Shown: piece after piece, positions 15,558-24,916 of the stretch
Numbering within the stretch: the first letter of the stretch is position 1
How the letters are laid out: each line of letters starts with the position of its first letter
From: Bacillus sp. ZZV12-4809
GTDB taxonomy: Bacteria; Bacillota; Bacilli; Bacillales; Cytobacillaceae
Direction of reading: 5' to 3'
Length of the DNA stretch: 48,849 nt
Assembly: GCF_009849585.1 (NCBI RefSeq)
Contig: NZ_VCRN01000034.1
Location: 1 to 48,849 of the forward strand
Position numbers and translations under genes: made by a program
Notes under the pieces: model-generated
Told to the model about the DNA's origin: nothing
The model's input: the letters and a program-made list of their open reading frames with translations, nothing else
Databases searched by the model: none

Positions 15558-16118
15558 CTACTTCATTAAATCATGGTCCACATACCGCTCGCCGTTCAAT
15601 TCACTGATTACGTTAATCGCAACTTTTGCACCGTCTCCGGCTGTAATGATTGTATGGACACTGACTCCTGCAATCGTTCCGGCTGCCCAAATGCCATTAA
15701 CATTCGTCTTTCCGTCCGCATCAACATCCAGAACCGTTTTAATGCGGGGCTCAGTCCCTGCCTTTGTTTTCAAACCGGCTTTTTCGGCTAAACCAAGAGA
15801 TACGCCAGCCGCTATGATCACGTGACTAGCTGAAAATGATTTTTCTCCTGCTGTAACTGTAAAACCGCTTTCAGTTTTTTCAATGGTTTCTACAGTTCCT
15901 TCTTCGAACTCTGCCCCAAACTTTGCAGCTTGCTTTTTGCCTGTTTCAATCAGATCCGGGCCAGTGATTTCCATAACGCCATAATGATTTTCAACCCATG
16001 CCCGTTTAGTCATACTTTTATCATTATCCACAACCACTACCTTCTTGCCCGATTTGGCGGCAAATAGCGCAGCACTTGCACCAGCAGGACCTGCACCCAC
16101 AATTAAAATATCAAACAT
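15558..16118 (-). CDS. Short FAD-dependent pyridine-nucleotide oxidoreductase
   Basis: 186 aa. The dinucleotide-binding motif GAGPAGASAALFAA opens the protein (residues 8-21), and a second FAD-contacting segment NGIWAAGTIAG lies near the C-terminus. It resembles thioredoxin reductase but lacks both the CxxC redox pair and the full NADPH domain (usual length about 310 aa), so it cannot be a standard TrxB. Such short FAD proteins are found as stand-alone genes in Bacillaceae; the reaction is unknown. AAGGAGG lies 8 bases before the ATG. It has its own terminator. Confidence 0.8.
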   Translation of the reverse strand: MFDILIVGAGPAGASAALFAAKSGKKVVVVDNDKSMTKRAWVENHYGVMEITGPDLIETGKKQAAKFGAEFEEGTVETIEKTESGFTVTAGEKSFSASHVIIAAGVSLGLAEKAGLKTKAGTEPRIKTVLDVDADGKTNVNGIWAAGTIAGVSVHTIITAGDGAKVAINVISELNGERYVDHDLMK

Positions 16119-16209
16119 CCATATTTCCTCCTTTGCACATTATTTAATTCTAGTTTATCCAGACTGATAAAAATTGTAAAATAATGTGATTGGAGGGAAA
16201 TTACCCTAG

Positions 16210-16440
16210 TTAATCCTCATCTTTAATATCCAGGTCTTCCGGTATCGGCTCATTTAAAATTTCCTCCACCAGCTCCCTGTATTTTTCCACCTGCTTTAGA
16301 TGGGCATTAAACTGTTCCTTGTAAACTAAATACTGTTCTCCGTCATAAATGGCGCGTATTTTCTTTTGCTGAATCAGGCTTTCTATATATGACTCAGGGT
16401 ATGATAAATATTCTGCTGTTTCTTTAATGGTCAGATACAT
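16210..16440 (-). CDS. Excisionase-type helix-turn-helix protein
   Basis: 76 aa. Residues 1-50 form a MerR/excisionase-like DNA-binding domain (LTIKETAEYLSYPESYIESL, then a short wing), followed by an acidic helix ending EDLDIKDED. Small proteins of this type bind DNA as recombination directionality factors or simple regulators. No integrase or phage gene is nearby, so a regulatory role is likelier. The ATG has an AAGGA site. It is divergent from the histidine kinase gene about 200 bp away. Confidence 0.7.
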   Translation of the reverse strand: MYLTIKETAEYLSYPESYIESLIQQKKIRAIYDGEQYLVYKEQFNAHLKQVEKYRELVEEILNEPIPEDLDIKDED

Positions 16441-16636
16441 GCTTGTCCTTCCCTTTCTTTTTCCTTATAATATGATTTTACTAATTTCCTAGAAGACTCT
16501 GCTAAAATCATATAGAATAGAAGCTGTAAATAATGTGTATATTCAACCTGTATTTTCTTTTATTATACGCGAAAATTACTAATTTGACTGAATTACAGCT
16601 TTTTTCAGCCAAATAGAACAGGAGAAATATAAGCTA

Positions 16637-18295
16637 ATGAATAAAAAAAAGTTATTGGGCTTATATATGATAATCAGCCTTATTTGGGTATTCGGAACTA
16701 ATTACCTTTTGCATATGCTTGAACCTTCTTCTCTTGTCAATTTTCTATTCAGAGCGAAAGAATTTCTGTACATCATTGCTACAGGATGTCTGCTCTATTA
16801 TTTTATAGGAAAACGAGATGAGCTTAGCGCCTCAAGAGAAGACGAAAAGAGGCTTTCCACTTTAATCAATTCCATGGTGGACTTTGTTAATTTTAAAGAC
16901 GGTCAAGGCCGCTGGATTGAATCTAATGAATTTGGACTTAAGTTATTCAATCTCGAAAATGTTGATTATAAAGGCAAGAAGGATTCAGAACTTGCCGAGT
17001 ACACTGATTTTTATGCTGATGCACTTCGCTACTGTGAAAAATCAGATGAAGAAACCTGGATAAACGGTAAGATTACCCGCATTGAAGAAGTTATTCCTTT
17101 GCCTGATGGAACAGAAAAAACGTTCGATACCATCAAAGTTCCACTTTTCCATGCCGACGGAAGCCGAAAGGGACTGGTCATTATCGGCCGGGACATTACA
17201 GAAAGAAAACATGTGGAAAAGCTTCTGGCCGAAAGCCAGCAGCAGTATAAATCCTTGTTTGAATATAATACCGAGATTGTCTTTATGACAGACCTTCAAG
17301 GCACCATCACAAAAGTAAATCCCCAATTTAAAGCCGTGACAGGATACAGCCCTGATGAAACACTGGGCAAAAGTATAGGTGAAATCATACCTGTCCCTTA
17401 TAAAATAAAAGCCTTAAAAAATTTTACAGCCATCCTTGAGGATAAACAGCCAAAAACCTGTGAGTTTGATTTTACACATAAAAGCGGCAGCATATTGACT
17501 ATTCAATGTACAGCTCTTCCGCTTATTGTGAATGGTCAGATTGCCGGGGTCATCGGCTATGGAAAAGATGTGACCAAGCTCCGTCAGGCTGAAGAAAGAC
17601 TGCGCCGCACTGAAAAACTTTCTGTGGTTGGTGAGCTTTCTGCAAGTGTTGCACACGAAATCAGAAATCCCCTGACATCTCTAAAAGGCTTCGTGCAGCT
17701 TATGCAGCTGGAGGATGAAAAGCATCAGTTCTATTATCAGATCATGCAGGAGGAACTGGACCGAATCAACCATATTGTCGGCGAGCTGCTGCTCCTTGCC
17801 AAGCCTCAGGATATTTGCTTTACAAAAGCAGATGTTCAAAAAATCCTGTTCAATGTCATTTCGCTTTTAAAAACAGAAGCCACCATGCACAATGTCCAGA
17901 TTGAATTTCTGTTAAAATCGAATGTTTATATGATTGAATGTGAACCAAATCAGCTTAAGCAGCTTTTTATTAATATCATTAAAAATGCCATCGAGGCATC
18001 TAAAGAAGGCGGCAAGGTAACCGTTACACTGCTGGAAGAAGACCAACAGCTGACTATCCTCGTTAAGGATAATGGCTGCGGCATGTCGGAAGATCGCCTA
18101 AATAGAATCGGCGAACCTTTTTATTCATCAAAGGAGAAGGGTACTGGTCTTGGACTTACCGTCAGTTTCAAGATAGTCCAATCCCATAATGGTTCCATTC
18201 ATTTCAACAGCGAAAAAGGAAAAGGAACAGAAGCTGTCATCAAGCTCCCTGTAAAAAAACAAACACCTTCCACTGAAACTGGATTAACCGTTTAA
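16637..18295 (+). CDS. Membrane PAS-PAS sensor histidine kinase
   Basis: 552 aa. Two membrane segments (about 5-25 and 38-58) with almost no loop between, then two PAS domains (about 70-195 and 200-325), a HisKA dimer domain with phospho-accepting His in SASVAHEIRNPL, and an ATPase domain with N box NIIKNAIEAS, G1 DNGCGM and G2 GTGLGL. The architecture and H-box resemble the sporulation kinases of Bacillus (KinB/KinC/KinE type) feeding Spo0F/Spo0A. No response regulator gene is adjacent, which fits an orphan phosphorelay kinase. Which Kin it corresponds to cannot be told. Confidence 0.88.
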   Translation: MNKKKLLGLYMIISLIWVFGTNYLLHMLEPSSLVNFLFRAKEFLYIIATGCLLYYFIGKRDELSASREDEKRLSTLINSMVDFVNFKDGQGRWIESNEFGLKLFNLENVDYKGKKDSELAEYTDFYADALRYCEKSDEETWINGKITRIEEVIPLPDGTEKTFDTIKVPLFHADGSRKGLVIIGRDITERKHVEKLLAESQQQYKSLFEYNTEIVFMTDLQGTITKVNPQFKAVTGYSPDETLGKSIGEIIPVPYKIKALKNFTAILEDKQPKTCEFDFTHKSGSILTIQCTALPLIVNGQIAGVIGYGKDVTKLRQAEERLRRTEKLSVVGELSASVAHEIRNPLTSLKGFVQLMQLEDEKHQFYYQIMQEELDRINHIVGELLLLAKPQDICFTKADVQKILFNVISLLKTEATMHNVQIEFLLKSNVYMIECEPNQLKQLFINIIKNAIEASKEGGKVTVTLLEEDQQLTILVKDNGCGMSEDRLNRIGEPFYSSKEKGTGLGLTVSFKIVQSHNGSIHFNSEKGKGTEAVIKLPVKKQTPSTETGLTV

Positions 18296-18302
18296 GCAGC
18301 AA

Positions 18303-18346
18303 AAGAGCGATATTCAATCAAACGTTTGATTGAACATCGCTCTTCT
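18303..18346. terminator. Long bidirectional hairpin terminator
   Basis: A stem of about 20 bp with one mismatch: AAGAGCGAT and ATCGCTCTT enclose a perfect inner palindrome centred on ACGT. It lies between the convergent kinase and yaaN genes and is flanked by T-rich DNA on the plus side. Confidence 0.8.
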
Positions 18347-18347
18347 T

Positions 18348-19514
18348 TTAATTCCCCTTAATCTCCAGCAGTTTCAGCCTCAAGTCATTTTCCATATTGG
18401 CCAGGTCGTGTTCTGCCTGCCGGCGTTTATTCCTGCCTTCTTCCTGGATTCTCAAGGTTTCTTCAAGAGTAGAAATCAGGTTCTCCTGTGTTTTCTTTAA
18501 TGTTTCGATATCAACAAGGCCCCGCTCATTTTCGCGTGCCGTTTCAATTGTATTCACTTTCAGCATTTCCGCATTTTTCAATAGAAGATCATTGGTGGTT
18601 TTGGAGACCTTCTTCTGGGCTTCGACTGCATGGCGCTGGCGAAGAAGCGTCAAGGCAATAGCCACCTGGTTTTTCCAGAGCGGGATGGCAGTCATAATGG
18701 AAGACTGGATCTTTTCAACCAATGCCTGATTGGTATTCTGTATCAGGCGGATCTGCGGCGCACTTTGAATCGTGATTTCACGGCTCAGCTTCAAGTCATA
18801 AAGACGTTTATCCAGGCGATCGGCAAACTGGATCATATCGTTTACTTCCTGGAACTTCATTTGGTCATTTGACTCTTCCGCCCTCTTCTTCAGCTCGGGA
18901 ATCGTCTTTTCATGCAGTTCCTCGAGCTTCAGTTCACCTGCCGCAATATAAACATTTAAGGCATGAAAATACTCTTTATTATTTTCGTAAAGCTTATCTA
19001 ACATGACAATGTCGGAAAGAAGTGCATTCTTGCTTCTTTCCAATTTCACACTGATGCGGTCGATTTGAGCTCCTGTTTTCTGGTATTTGGACAAGACCTC
19101 CTGAACAGTACCGGAAATCTTTCCGAACATACGAGCAAAAAAGGAGGCTTTCTCAGGCTTCAGCTCATCCGGATTCACATCGCTGAATTTTTTCATCAGG
19201 TCATTAATGATCGTTCCCACTTCACCAACATCCTTTTTCTGAACATGCTCGAGCATGGTATGGGAGAACGATAACAGCTTTGATTGAGCTGGTGTTCCGT
19301 ATGAGATCATCGCCTGGTGATTGGCCGGATCGATTTGCTTTGCAAGCTGATAGGCTTTTTCACGGTTTTCTTCCGGAATCACATCAATCAGTCTTGTCCG
19401 CTTTTCCGAATTCAGCGGCGATGAAACAGGCTGCTGATTTTCCCCAAAGGGATCTGCCAGCAAGTCATCCATTAAATCAGTGCTTTTTAACAGGGATGGT
19501 TTTTCTTCGTTCAT
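18348..19514 (-). CDS. yaaN: TelA/YaaN toxic-anion resistance family protein
   Basis: 388 aa, soluble, almost wholly helical. It matches the TelA family and B. subtilis YaaN in length and position after xpaC. Visible blocks are [20 protein letters not shown] near residue 55, the central [20 protein letters not shown] and a coiled-coil C-terminus. Family members are linked to tellurite and envelope-stress tolerance, without a known enzyme activity. The ATG overlaps the xpaC stop by four bases with GGAG in front, so the two are coupled. The TerD-TerB protein at 1.3 kb belongs to the same functional group. Confidence 0.88.
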   Translation of the reverse strand: MNEEKPSLLKSTDLMDDLLADPFGENQQPVSSPLNSEKRTRLIDVIPEENREKAYQLAKQIDPANHQAMISYGTPAQSKLLSFSHTMLEHVQKKDVGEVGTIINDLMKKFSDVNPDELKPEKASFFARMFGKISGTVQEVLSKYQKTGAQIDRISVKLERSKNALLSDIVMLDKLYENNKEYFHALNVYIAAGELKLEELHEKTIPELKKRAEESNDQMKFQEVNDMIQFADRLDKRLYDLKLSREITIQSAPQIRLIQNTNQALVEKIQSSIMTAIPLWKNQVAIALTLLRQRHAVEAQKKVSKTTNDLLLKNAEMLKVNTIETARENERGLVDIETLKKTQENLISTLEETLRIQEEGRNKRRQAEHDLANMENDLRLKLLEIKGN

Positions 19515-20167
19515 TTTAATCTCCTGCTTTCATCATGAATTCTTGATTCTTTTATCTTTTCAATCGAATTCCTGGCAACATCAATCTCAAGATGAAGCTG
19601 ATCAATATCTTCTGCTATTACCCGGTGAAGATCTTCCTCTATATGATGGGTAAGTTCGTCAAGAGTACGTCTCGTCTCCTGAAGGGACTGATCCAGTTCA
19701 CGCGATTTTCTTGGCTGGGAAGACAGAAACACATACTTTTCCGCCAGCTCCACAGCCGAATCCAAATGGGAAAAATAAAACTGCTCCGCTTGATAAAACC
19801 GTTTCGGCTCACTTCTGGTCAGTCTGTAAATTCTCCTCGTCACCCTCATGAACTCCATGCGCTGCTTAAGCGTCGGGAGGTGCCGTATGGAGAACATCGC
19901 TTTATGCAGACGGGTTAATTTACGGCGTGCCTCATCAAGATTTCTCTTTATATATTGGTATTCCCTTTTCTTCAATCCATGCTTTTTCAAAAAGCGGCGG
20001 CGCTGAATCAATCCTCCCGCCCAATAAGTGAGCAGGCCGGCTCCAGCCCCATAAACCCCCGACAGAATAAATGTTTGCCCGAAAGCAAAGTAACTGGCCA
20101 GCCACACACTGACAGACAATGGAATTGATGTCAGCAGGCGAAAAGCAAATGCTAAAAAGGAATTCAT
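19511..20167 (-). CDS. xpaC: XpaC-like membrane protein
   Basis: 218 aa. Two hydrophobic segments in the first 50 residues precede a basic patch ([15 protein letters not shown]) and a long helical cytoplasmic part. Size, topology and coupling to yaaN match B. subtilis XpaC, once named for phosphatase-substrate hydrolysis; its real function is unknown. The start has TAGGAG nine bases upstream. An ECF-type promoter motif lies upstream. With YaaN it probably forms a membrane/cytoplasm stress pair. Confidence 0.82.
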   Translation of the reverse strand: MNSFLAFAFRLLTSIPLSVSVWLASYFAFGQTFILSGVYGAGAGLLTYWAGGLIQRRRFLKKHGLKKREYQYIKRNLDEARRKLTRLHKAMFSIRHLPTLKQRMEFMRVTRRIYRLTRSEPKRFYQAEQFYFSHLDSAVELAEKYVFLSSQPRKSRELDQSLQETRRTLDELTHHIEEDLHRVIAEDIDQLHLEIDVARNSIEKIKESRIHDESRRLK

Positions 20168-20200
20168 ATTTATCGACTCCTACTCATAGTCCTACTTATT

Positions 20201-20229
20201 AATACGTAATTCATAAACCTAAAGTTTCA
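20201..20229 (-). promoter_or_regulatory. Candidate ECF-sigma promoter of xpaC-yaaN
   Basis: On the minus strand TGAAAC (20224-20229) and CGTATT (20201-20206) stand 17 bp apart. This is the TGAAAC/CGTA pattern of sigma-W-type ECF promoters, where 16-17 bp is usual. It lies about 35 bp before the xpaC start. Confidence 0.5.
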
Positions 20230-20382
20230 TCCACAGACATCTTTCAGCAAAAAAGGCATATATCCTTAAATCTATTAAAACACTTTTAAAAAACTTCTCA
20301 AGTTATACAATATAAAATAACACGCTTACCCGCCATAGACCACAAAAGTAATCCTTCCTAAGACCTGAGACGTATATTCTGT

Positions 20383-20420
20383 AAAAAAAGCACCTGCGGA
20401 AATTTCCGCAGGTGCTTTTT
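20383..20420 (-). terminator. Terminator of the C39-peptidase gene
   Basis: A perfect 13-bp self-complementary arm pair (GCACCTGCGGAAA with its complement) flanked by A7 and T5. It can work in both directions. Confidence 0.9.
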
Positions 20421-20422
20421 GG

Positions 20423-21526
20423 TTATTTAACCGCCAGTGCACGCTTGCCCATGGCATTATAAATCTTAATGAACTTCTCTTTTGGCATTTTGTCATCTTT
20501 TTTAACAGCTTCACTGTCATTGAAATAAACATAATTCGCATCCACACCGGTTACAACAATACAGTGCAGAGGCCTCGGGGCACTGATCGTTTTGCCGGCA
20601 GGCGTTTTCCAGGTTCTATTCGCAGGCATTTCATGGCTGATGGTAAACCAGGCCAGTACAGGGCTGCCCTCTGAAACAGCCTTTTCAATTTCTGAGAAAT
20701 CTTTTCCGGTCAGATTCACACCACCTGGACGATACTGGTCAAGCAGCTTTTTCAGCGGCCCCGGGTTTATCGTATGCCCGTTGCCAAAAGGAGTTCCAAC
20801 AAACCCGACATCAGGATCCCCCCAGGTTTTAATTGATCCGTCTGCATTTCTTACCAGCTTAGTTGAGTCATAGGGCATCTTATTTGCAAGTGTCGTTTTA
20901 CTGACATTGACCCCATAAAATTTCAGTGCCATCGCAAGTGATGTTACTTCACATCCGCTTGGCAGTTCCGGCCGCTGGGCAATGAGCGGCACATTGATCT
21001 TGGACAAGCGGGCATCACTGGCTGTCACAAAATCACCGCTTACATAACCCGTGCTGCCATTGTAGGAAATTTTATACCAGCCATTGCTTTCCTTATGTAT
21101 AACATTCAATATAGATCCGTTCTTTAAAGACCCTATTCTCCCGTAATTGGTACCCGGGCCTTTCCGGACATTTAATGAGGTGGCATTCACACGGTAAAGC
21201 TTTTCATTTGTTTTAATATATTGGGCGCTGACGTAGCCAGTTTTGCCATTGTAGTTAATTTTGTACCAGCCGCTTGCAAGACGTTCAATTACCTGAATAC
21301 TGCTGCCTTGAGCCAGGCTCCCAACTCGGCTGTAATTTGTCCCTGGACCGGAGCGGACATTCAGACTTGTTGCATCCACTGTGTAAGAATAGGAAGCTGC
21401 TTCTGCCACTGCCTCGTTTGAGAAGCTTGGAATTGACGGTGACAATACTCCTCCTGCCAAAATAGCTGCTGCAACAGTCCCTTTTAATATAGCTCTGTTT
21501 CCATATGAACCTTTTAAAATTGCCAT
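20423..21526 (-). CDS. Secreted SH3b-SH3b-C39-like peptidase
   Basis: 367 aa. A basic N-terminus and hydrophobic stretch (about 15-42) form a signal peptide with likely cleavage after AEAA. Two bacterial SH3 domains (about 46-110 and 113-170) share the unit TSLNVRxGPGTNY and probably bind cell wall. The C-terminal domain is a papain-like C39-family fold with Cys in LPSGCEVTSLAMAL and His in PRPLHCIVVTG. The Asp partner is in YFNDSE. It may cleave wall peptides or a protein in the wall. It is a single gene with its own terminator. Confidence 0.87.
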   Translation of the reverse strand: MAILKGSYGNRAILKGTVAAAILAGGVLSPSIPSFSNEAVAEAASYSYTVDATSLNVRSGPGTNYSRVGSLAQGSSIQVIERLASGWYKINYNGKTGYVSAQYIKTNEKLYRVNATSLNVRKGPGTNYGRIGSLKNGSILNVIHKESNGWYKISYNGSTGYVSGDFVTASDARLSKINVPLIAQRPELPSGCEVTSLAMALKFYGVNVSKTTLANKMPYDSTKLVRNADGSIKTWGDPDVGFVGTPFGNGHTINPGPLKKLLDQYRPGGVNLTGKDFSEIEKAVSEGSPVLAWFTISHEMPANRTWKTPAGKTISAPRPLHCIVVTGVDANYVYFNDSEAVKKDDKMPKEKFIKIYNAMGKRALAVK

Positions 21527-21633
21527 ACACTTTCCTCCATATCCCTTATTTTATCTGTCGAATTTTGCGGACTACTCTAAAAATAAAGATTCGCAAACTT
21601 CAAGTCTACATCTTTGGGACTGGAAAAATTTTA

Positions 21634-21659
21634 TTGAATCTATTGAATCAGTTTGAATC
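21634..21659. repeat. Three short direct repeats upstream of the phosphoesterase
   Basis: TTGAATC occurs at 21634, 21643 and 21653, about one helical turn apart, 57-82 bp ahead of the sigma-B-type promoter. It could be an activator site; the motif does not match PhoP boxes. Confidence 0.35.
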
Positions 21660-21715
21660 TGCTTATTTACCGAAGTCAGTATATTTGGCATCTGTAAATC
21701 TTCCCCTATGAAAAT

Positions 21716-21741
21716 GTTTAACTATAAAAAGCAAAGGGAAT
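21716..21741 (+). promoter_or_regulatory. Sigma-B-type promoter of the phosphoesterase gene
   Basis: GTTTAA (21716-21721), a 14-bp spacer and GGGAAT (21736-21741) match the Bacillus sigma-B consensus GTTTAA / GGGWAW. The leader to the start codon would be about 30 bases. Confidence 0.7.
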
Positions 21742-21778
21742 AATCTCTTGTACCAATTGACACCTTGGAGGAAGCATA

Positions 21779-23695
21779 ATGAATAAGCACTATTTTTATA
21801 TAGTTATTTTATTAATAGGATCGATTGCATTTCCTTCGTCAGGATATGCAGAGAATCCGATTGGGAAGGAAAACAAGGTTGTGATGATTTCTTTTGATGG
21901 AATGAGAAATGATCTGACAAAAGAGTATGTAAAGGACGGCAAACTTCCTCATATTAGGTCTCTTATGGAGAACGGAGTGGCAGCCAAGGGCTCCAAAACT
22001 GTAACCCCCTCGCTGACAGCACCCTCTCATGCGGCAATTGCTTCAGGTGCTGCTCCTTCAGAAACCGGCATGGTGAGCAATAAATGGCAGGATCCCAACA
22101 AGGAATTGGCCAATGGAGAAAGCGCATTTCATCAGCCGCTAGATAAAAGCCCTCTTTGGGCTGAAGCCAAAAAAAATGGGAAAACAACAGCCACTGTGCT
22201 GTTTCCCGGGTCAAATCCTGATGCAGGCGGACAGGCGGATTATGCAGTTTACTATGGCGAAACCTGGGCAGACAGCTCTCAGGACAAGCTTCAGTTCAAA
22301 AAAACAGAAAGCTGGAAGCACACTGAGGACAGTTTTAGTCCTATGAAGGAAGCTATAGTGAAGCTGCCATTGAAAGAAACAAAAAATAAAGTGATTTATA
22401 TATTAGCTTTAGACACTTCGGATGATGGAAAAACCAACTATAACCGCTTTATTTTTTCAGAAAACCGTTCGGGAGACTCCGATGATATCATTGTCAATGC
22501 CAATGAATGGGGGTCAATTCCTGTTGAAGCTGATGGTGAGTCTGCAGGATTCTGGTTCAAGCTGAAGACTGATGCCAGTCTTGAGAACGCAAGTATTTAC
22601 AGGACTGCAGTTACGTCAGCCCTCATTAAAGGTCCAGAAGGATTTGAAAAGGACCTGATATCGGAATTCGGCTTCTTTCCCGTCCAGGATGATACAAAGG
22701 CTTTTGAAAAAGAGTGGATTACACGTGAAGAGTACGAAGAAATCAGTTCGCGTTTTGTCCGCTGGGCAACGGACGTGTCACTTTATATTAAAGAAAAATA
22801 CCAGCCAGATCTGCTGATGTTTTACACACCTCAGATTGATCATGAATCACATCATTTTCTGCTGACAGATCCGCGGCAGCCCGGGTATTCAGAGGAAAAT
22901 TCACAAATACATTCAAAATACATTGAATGGGCCTATAAGCTTGCAGATAAGGTTGTGGGGCAAACGATGGAAAGCCTTGGCGAGGAAGACCATCTTTTTG
23001 TGGTATCCGACCACGGCATGGAGCCCGTCCACACCATTCTGGCTCCAAACACTCTTTTGAAAGAAGCAGGTCTATTAAAGATTGATAAAAAAGGCAGAGT
23101 CGATGAGGAGAACTCCAAGGCAATGGCTGTAGCCAGCGGATCTGCTGCCCAAATTTATCTGAATGAAAAACTCAGTAAAAAAGAGAAGAAAAAAGCTGCT
23201 GGCCAAATAGAGAAGCTCTTTAGCGAATATAAAACCAAACCCGAATTTAAGACAAAAATCCTCAAGGGCTATTTAAGTGAAGCCGGTGATTACCTCACCG
23301 AGGGAAATTTCAGCACTTTTAATCAAACAGCACAGAAAATTTCCAATTACCTTTTTAGGAAAGAAGAAAAGCCTTATCTGATTGCCTATAGGTATAAAGC
23401 TGAGAATAAGCACCCTAATCAGGGAGACATATTGCTGCTAGGATCGAGGGGTTATATGATGGGCAGCAGCCTAACAAGCCCCCATATGCCGACAATCGAA
23501 CTCGGCAGCCATGGCGGCAACCCTGAGCGGAAGGAACTAAAGGCTGTGTTCTTTGCACAAGGTCCTTCTATTAAAAAGGGCAGCCCAATCGGCTCAATTA
23601 CCACACTGGATATTGCCCCGACCGTTTATAAACTGCTGGACATCCCGGCACCTGACTTTTTAGAGGGCAAAGTTTTAAAGGATGCTTTGAAATAA
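21779..23695 (+). CDS. Secreted alkaline-phosphatase-superfamily phosphodiesterase
   Basis: 638 aa. A signal peptide (MNKHYFYIVILLIGSIAFPSS, cleavage near GYAEN) leads into a type I phosphodiesterase/nucleotide pyrophosphatase-like domain. Metal and nucleophile residues are visible: Asp in ISFDGM, the nucleophile Thr in SLTAPSH, DHESHH, SDHGM and a late ELGSHGG. An inserted region of about 130 residues after residue 165 separates the first and second metal motifs. The substrate may be a phosphodiester or nucleotide outside the cell. GGAGG is well placed, and a sigma-B-type promoter suggests stress induction. It is monocistronic. Confidence 0.88.
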   Translation: MNKHYFYIVILLIGSIAFPSSGYAENPIGKENKVVMISFDGMRNDLTKEYVKDGKLPHIRSLMENGVAAKGSKTVTPSLTAPSHAAIASGAAPSETGMVSNKWQDPNKELANGESAFHQPLDKSPLWAEAKKNGKTTATVLFPGSNPDAGGQADYAVYYGETWADSSQDKLQFKKTESWKHTEDSFSPMKEAIVKLPLKETKNKVIYILALDTSDDGKTNYNRFIFSENRSGDSDDIIVNANEWGSIPVEADGESAGFWFKLKTDASLENASIYRTAVTSALIKGPEGFEKDLISEFGFFPVQDDTKAFEKEWITREEYEEISSRFVRWATDVSLYIKEKYQPDLLMFYTPQIDHESHHFLLTDPRQPGYSEENSQIHSKYIEWAYKLADKVVGQTMESLGEEDHLFVVSDHGMEPVHTILAPNTLLKEAGLLKIDKKGRVDEENSKAMAVASGSAAQIYLNEKLSKKEKKKAAGQIEKLFSEYKTKPEFKTKILKGYLSEAGDYLTEGNFSTFNQTAQKISNYLFRKEEKPYLIAYRYKAENKHPNQGDILLLGSRGYMMGSSLTSPHMPTIELGSHGGNPERKELKAVFFAQGPSIKKGSPIGSITTLDIAPTVYKLLDIPAPDFLEGKVLKDALK

Positions 23696-23696
23696 A

Positions 23697-23733
23697 AACA
23701 AGGCCTTGCTATGTGCAGCAAGGTCTTGTTTCA
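23697..23733 (+). terminator. Terminator of the phosphoesterase gene
   Basis: AACAAGGCCTTGC pairs with GCAAGGTCTTGTT (one mismatch), followed by TCATTTTT, right after the stop codon. Confidence 0.85.
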
Positions 23734-23785
23734 TTTTTGAATCTATGGGTTTGACCATTTATTTCAGAATCGATCTAAACCTAAA

Positions 23786-24724
23786 TCAAAGGGGCAGTTC
23801 CCAAGTCTCTCCGACTAAATCTTTCCCGAAACTATGATGTTTTTCCTCATGGACAAGTTTAAAGCCCTTTTTCTGATAAATATGGCGGGCTTCTTTAAGA
23901 ACACTATTTGTCCATAAGACAAGTTTTTTATAGCCAACCCTTCTGGAAAATTTAATACATTCTTCTACTAATTGCGACCCTATACCAAATCCTCTGGCCT
24001 TTGGATCTACAAATAATAAGCGAAGTTTAGCCGTATCTTCACTTCCTTCAACAACAAAGACAGAGCCGACAATTTCACCATTCATTTCGGCTATCCAGCA
24101 TCGTTCCCGCTTAGGATTAAAGTTATTGATAAAATCCGCTGCTATTTGTGATACCAGCGCCTCAAAACTCTCATCCCACCCATATTCCTGAGAATACAGG
24201 ATGCCATGTTTATGAACAATCCAACCCATATCACCAGGTTCATGCTGTCTAAGGAAATAGGGACCGGAAAATTTAAGATTTCCATTTTTACTGAGCAATC
24301 CTTCAACTGTTCTCATAGCGTTCACTAATTGCTGCCGTTCACTTTCTGACAGTTCTTGAAGAAGTTCGGCTATTTCCTTGTATGATCTCTCATTAATCAA
24401 AGAAAACGCCTTTTCCCCTTCCGGAGTAAGTATCAGGATACGCTGTCTGGCATCTGCGGCAGAACGCTCTTTTTGCACAAAACCTTTCTCTTCAAATCGG
24501 GCTAATATGCGGCTTAAATACCCTGCATCCAAACCAAGATCACGAGTTAAATTGGAAGCTGCAGGATTATCATTATTAGCAATCTCAAATAGTATCCTTG
24601 CTTCAGTCAGAGTAAAAGGGCTATGTAATAATCCCTCGTGTAAAGCTCCTATTTGTCTTGTAATAAAACGATTAAAATGCCGAACAATATTGACTTCTTC
24701 TTCAAATGAAAAGTTTGACAACAT
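23786..24724 (-). CDS. MarR regulator fused to GNAT acetyltransferase
   Basis: About 312 aa. Residues 1-150 are a MarR winged helix (LTEARILFEIANND, then LDAGYLSRILARFEEKGFV); residues 160-312 are a GNAT acetyltransferase with the acetyl-CoA loop region ARGFGIGSQLVEECI. Such fusions exist in several bacterial groups; the regulator may control acetylation of a toxin or metabolite sensed by the same protein. I start at ATG 24724, 5 bases after GGGG; an upstream in-frame start adds 11 residues without a better site. The promoter is overlapped by a perfect palindrome, so autorepression is likely. Confidence 0.87.
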   Translation of the reverse strand: MLSNFSFEEEVNIVRHFNRFITRQIGALHEGLLHSPFTLTEARILFEIANNDNPAASNLTRDLGLDAGYLSRILARFEEKGFVQKERSAADARQRILILTPEGEKAFSLINERSYKEIAELLQELSESERQQLVNAMRTVEGLLSKNGNLKFSGPYFLRQHEPGDMGWIVHKHGILYSQEYGWDESFEALVSQIAADFINNFNPKRERCWIAEMNGEIVGSVFVVEGSEDTAKLRLLFVDPKARGFGIGSQLVEECIKFSRRVGYKKLVLWTNSVLKEARHIYQKKGFKLVHEEKHHSFGKDLVGETWELPL

Positions 24725-24759
24725 AGTCACCCCTGAGAATTTATTTGCTTTTATCAAAA

Positions 24760-24788
24760 ATTATATTTTTATTAGTTGACTTAGTCAA
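24760..24788 (-). promoter_or_regulatory. MarR-GNAT promoter with overlapping palindrome
   Basis: On the minus strand TTGACT (24783-24788), 17 bp and TATAAT (24760-24765) form a near-consensus sigma-A promoter. The perfect palindrome TTGACTTAGTCAA at 24776-24788 covers the whole -35 box, the classic place for a MarR autorepressor operator. Confidence 0.8.
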
Positions 24789-24822
24789 ATAAATTCCCAA
24801 AATCATAGATGAGATTTTAAAC

Positions 24823-24851
24823 AAAAACGTCCCTACTATTAAGTAGAGACG
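24823..24851 (-). terminator. Terminator after the 136-aa unknown gene
   Basis: CGTCTCTACT and AGTAGGGACG (minus strand, one wobble pair) around a 4-base loop are followed by TTTTTGTTT. It would end the minus-strand genes to its right. Confidence 0.75.
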
Positions 24852-24916
24852 GTTAGCTAATAATTTGTCCTCAGGATGATCTGCTTGCACTGTCGGCCAA
24901 ATTGATATTAAGCCGT

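Noticed and set aside
16210..16440. Prophage or integrative element marked by the excisionase-like protein
   Set aside because: No integrase, attachment repeats or phage genes are nearby.
21634..21659. PhoP boxes before the phosphoesterase
   Set aside because: TTGAATC does not fit the TTHACA box, and the spacing is 9-10 bp rather than 11.
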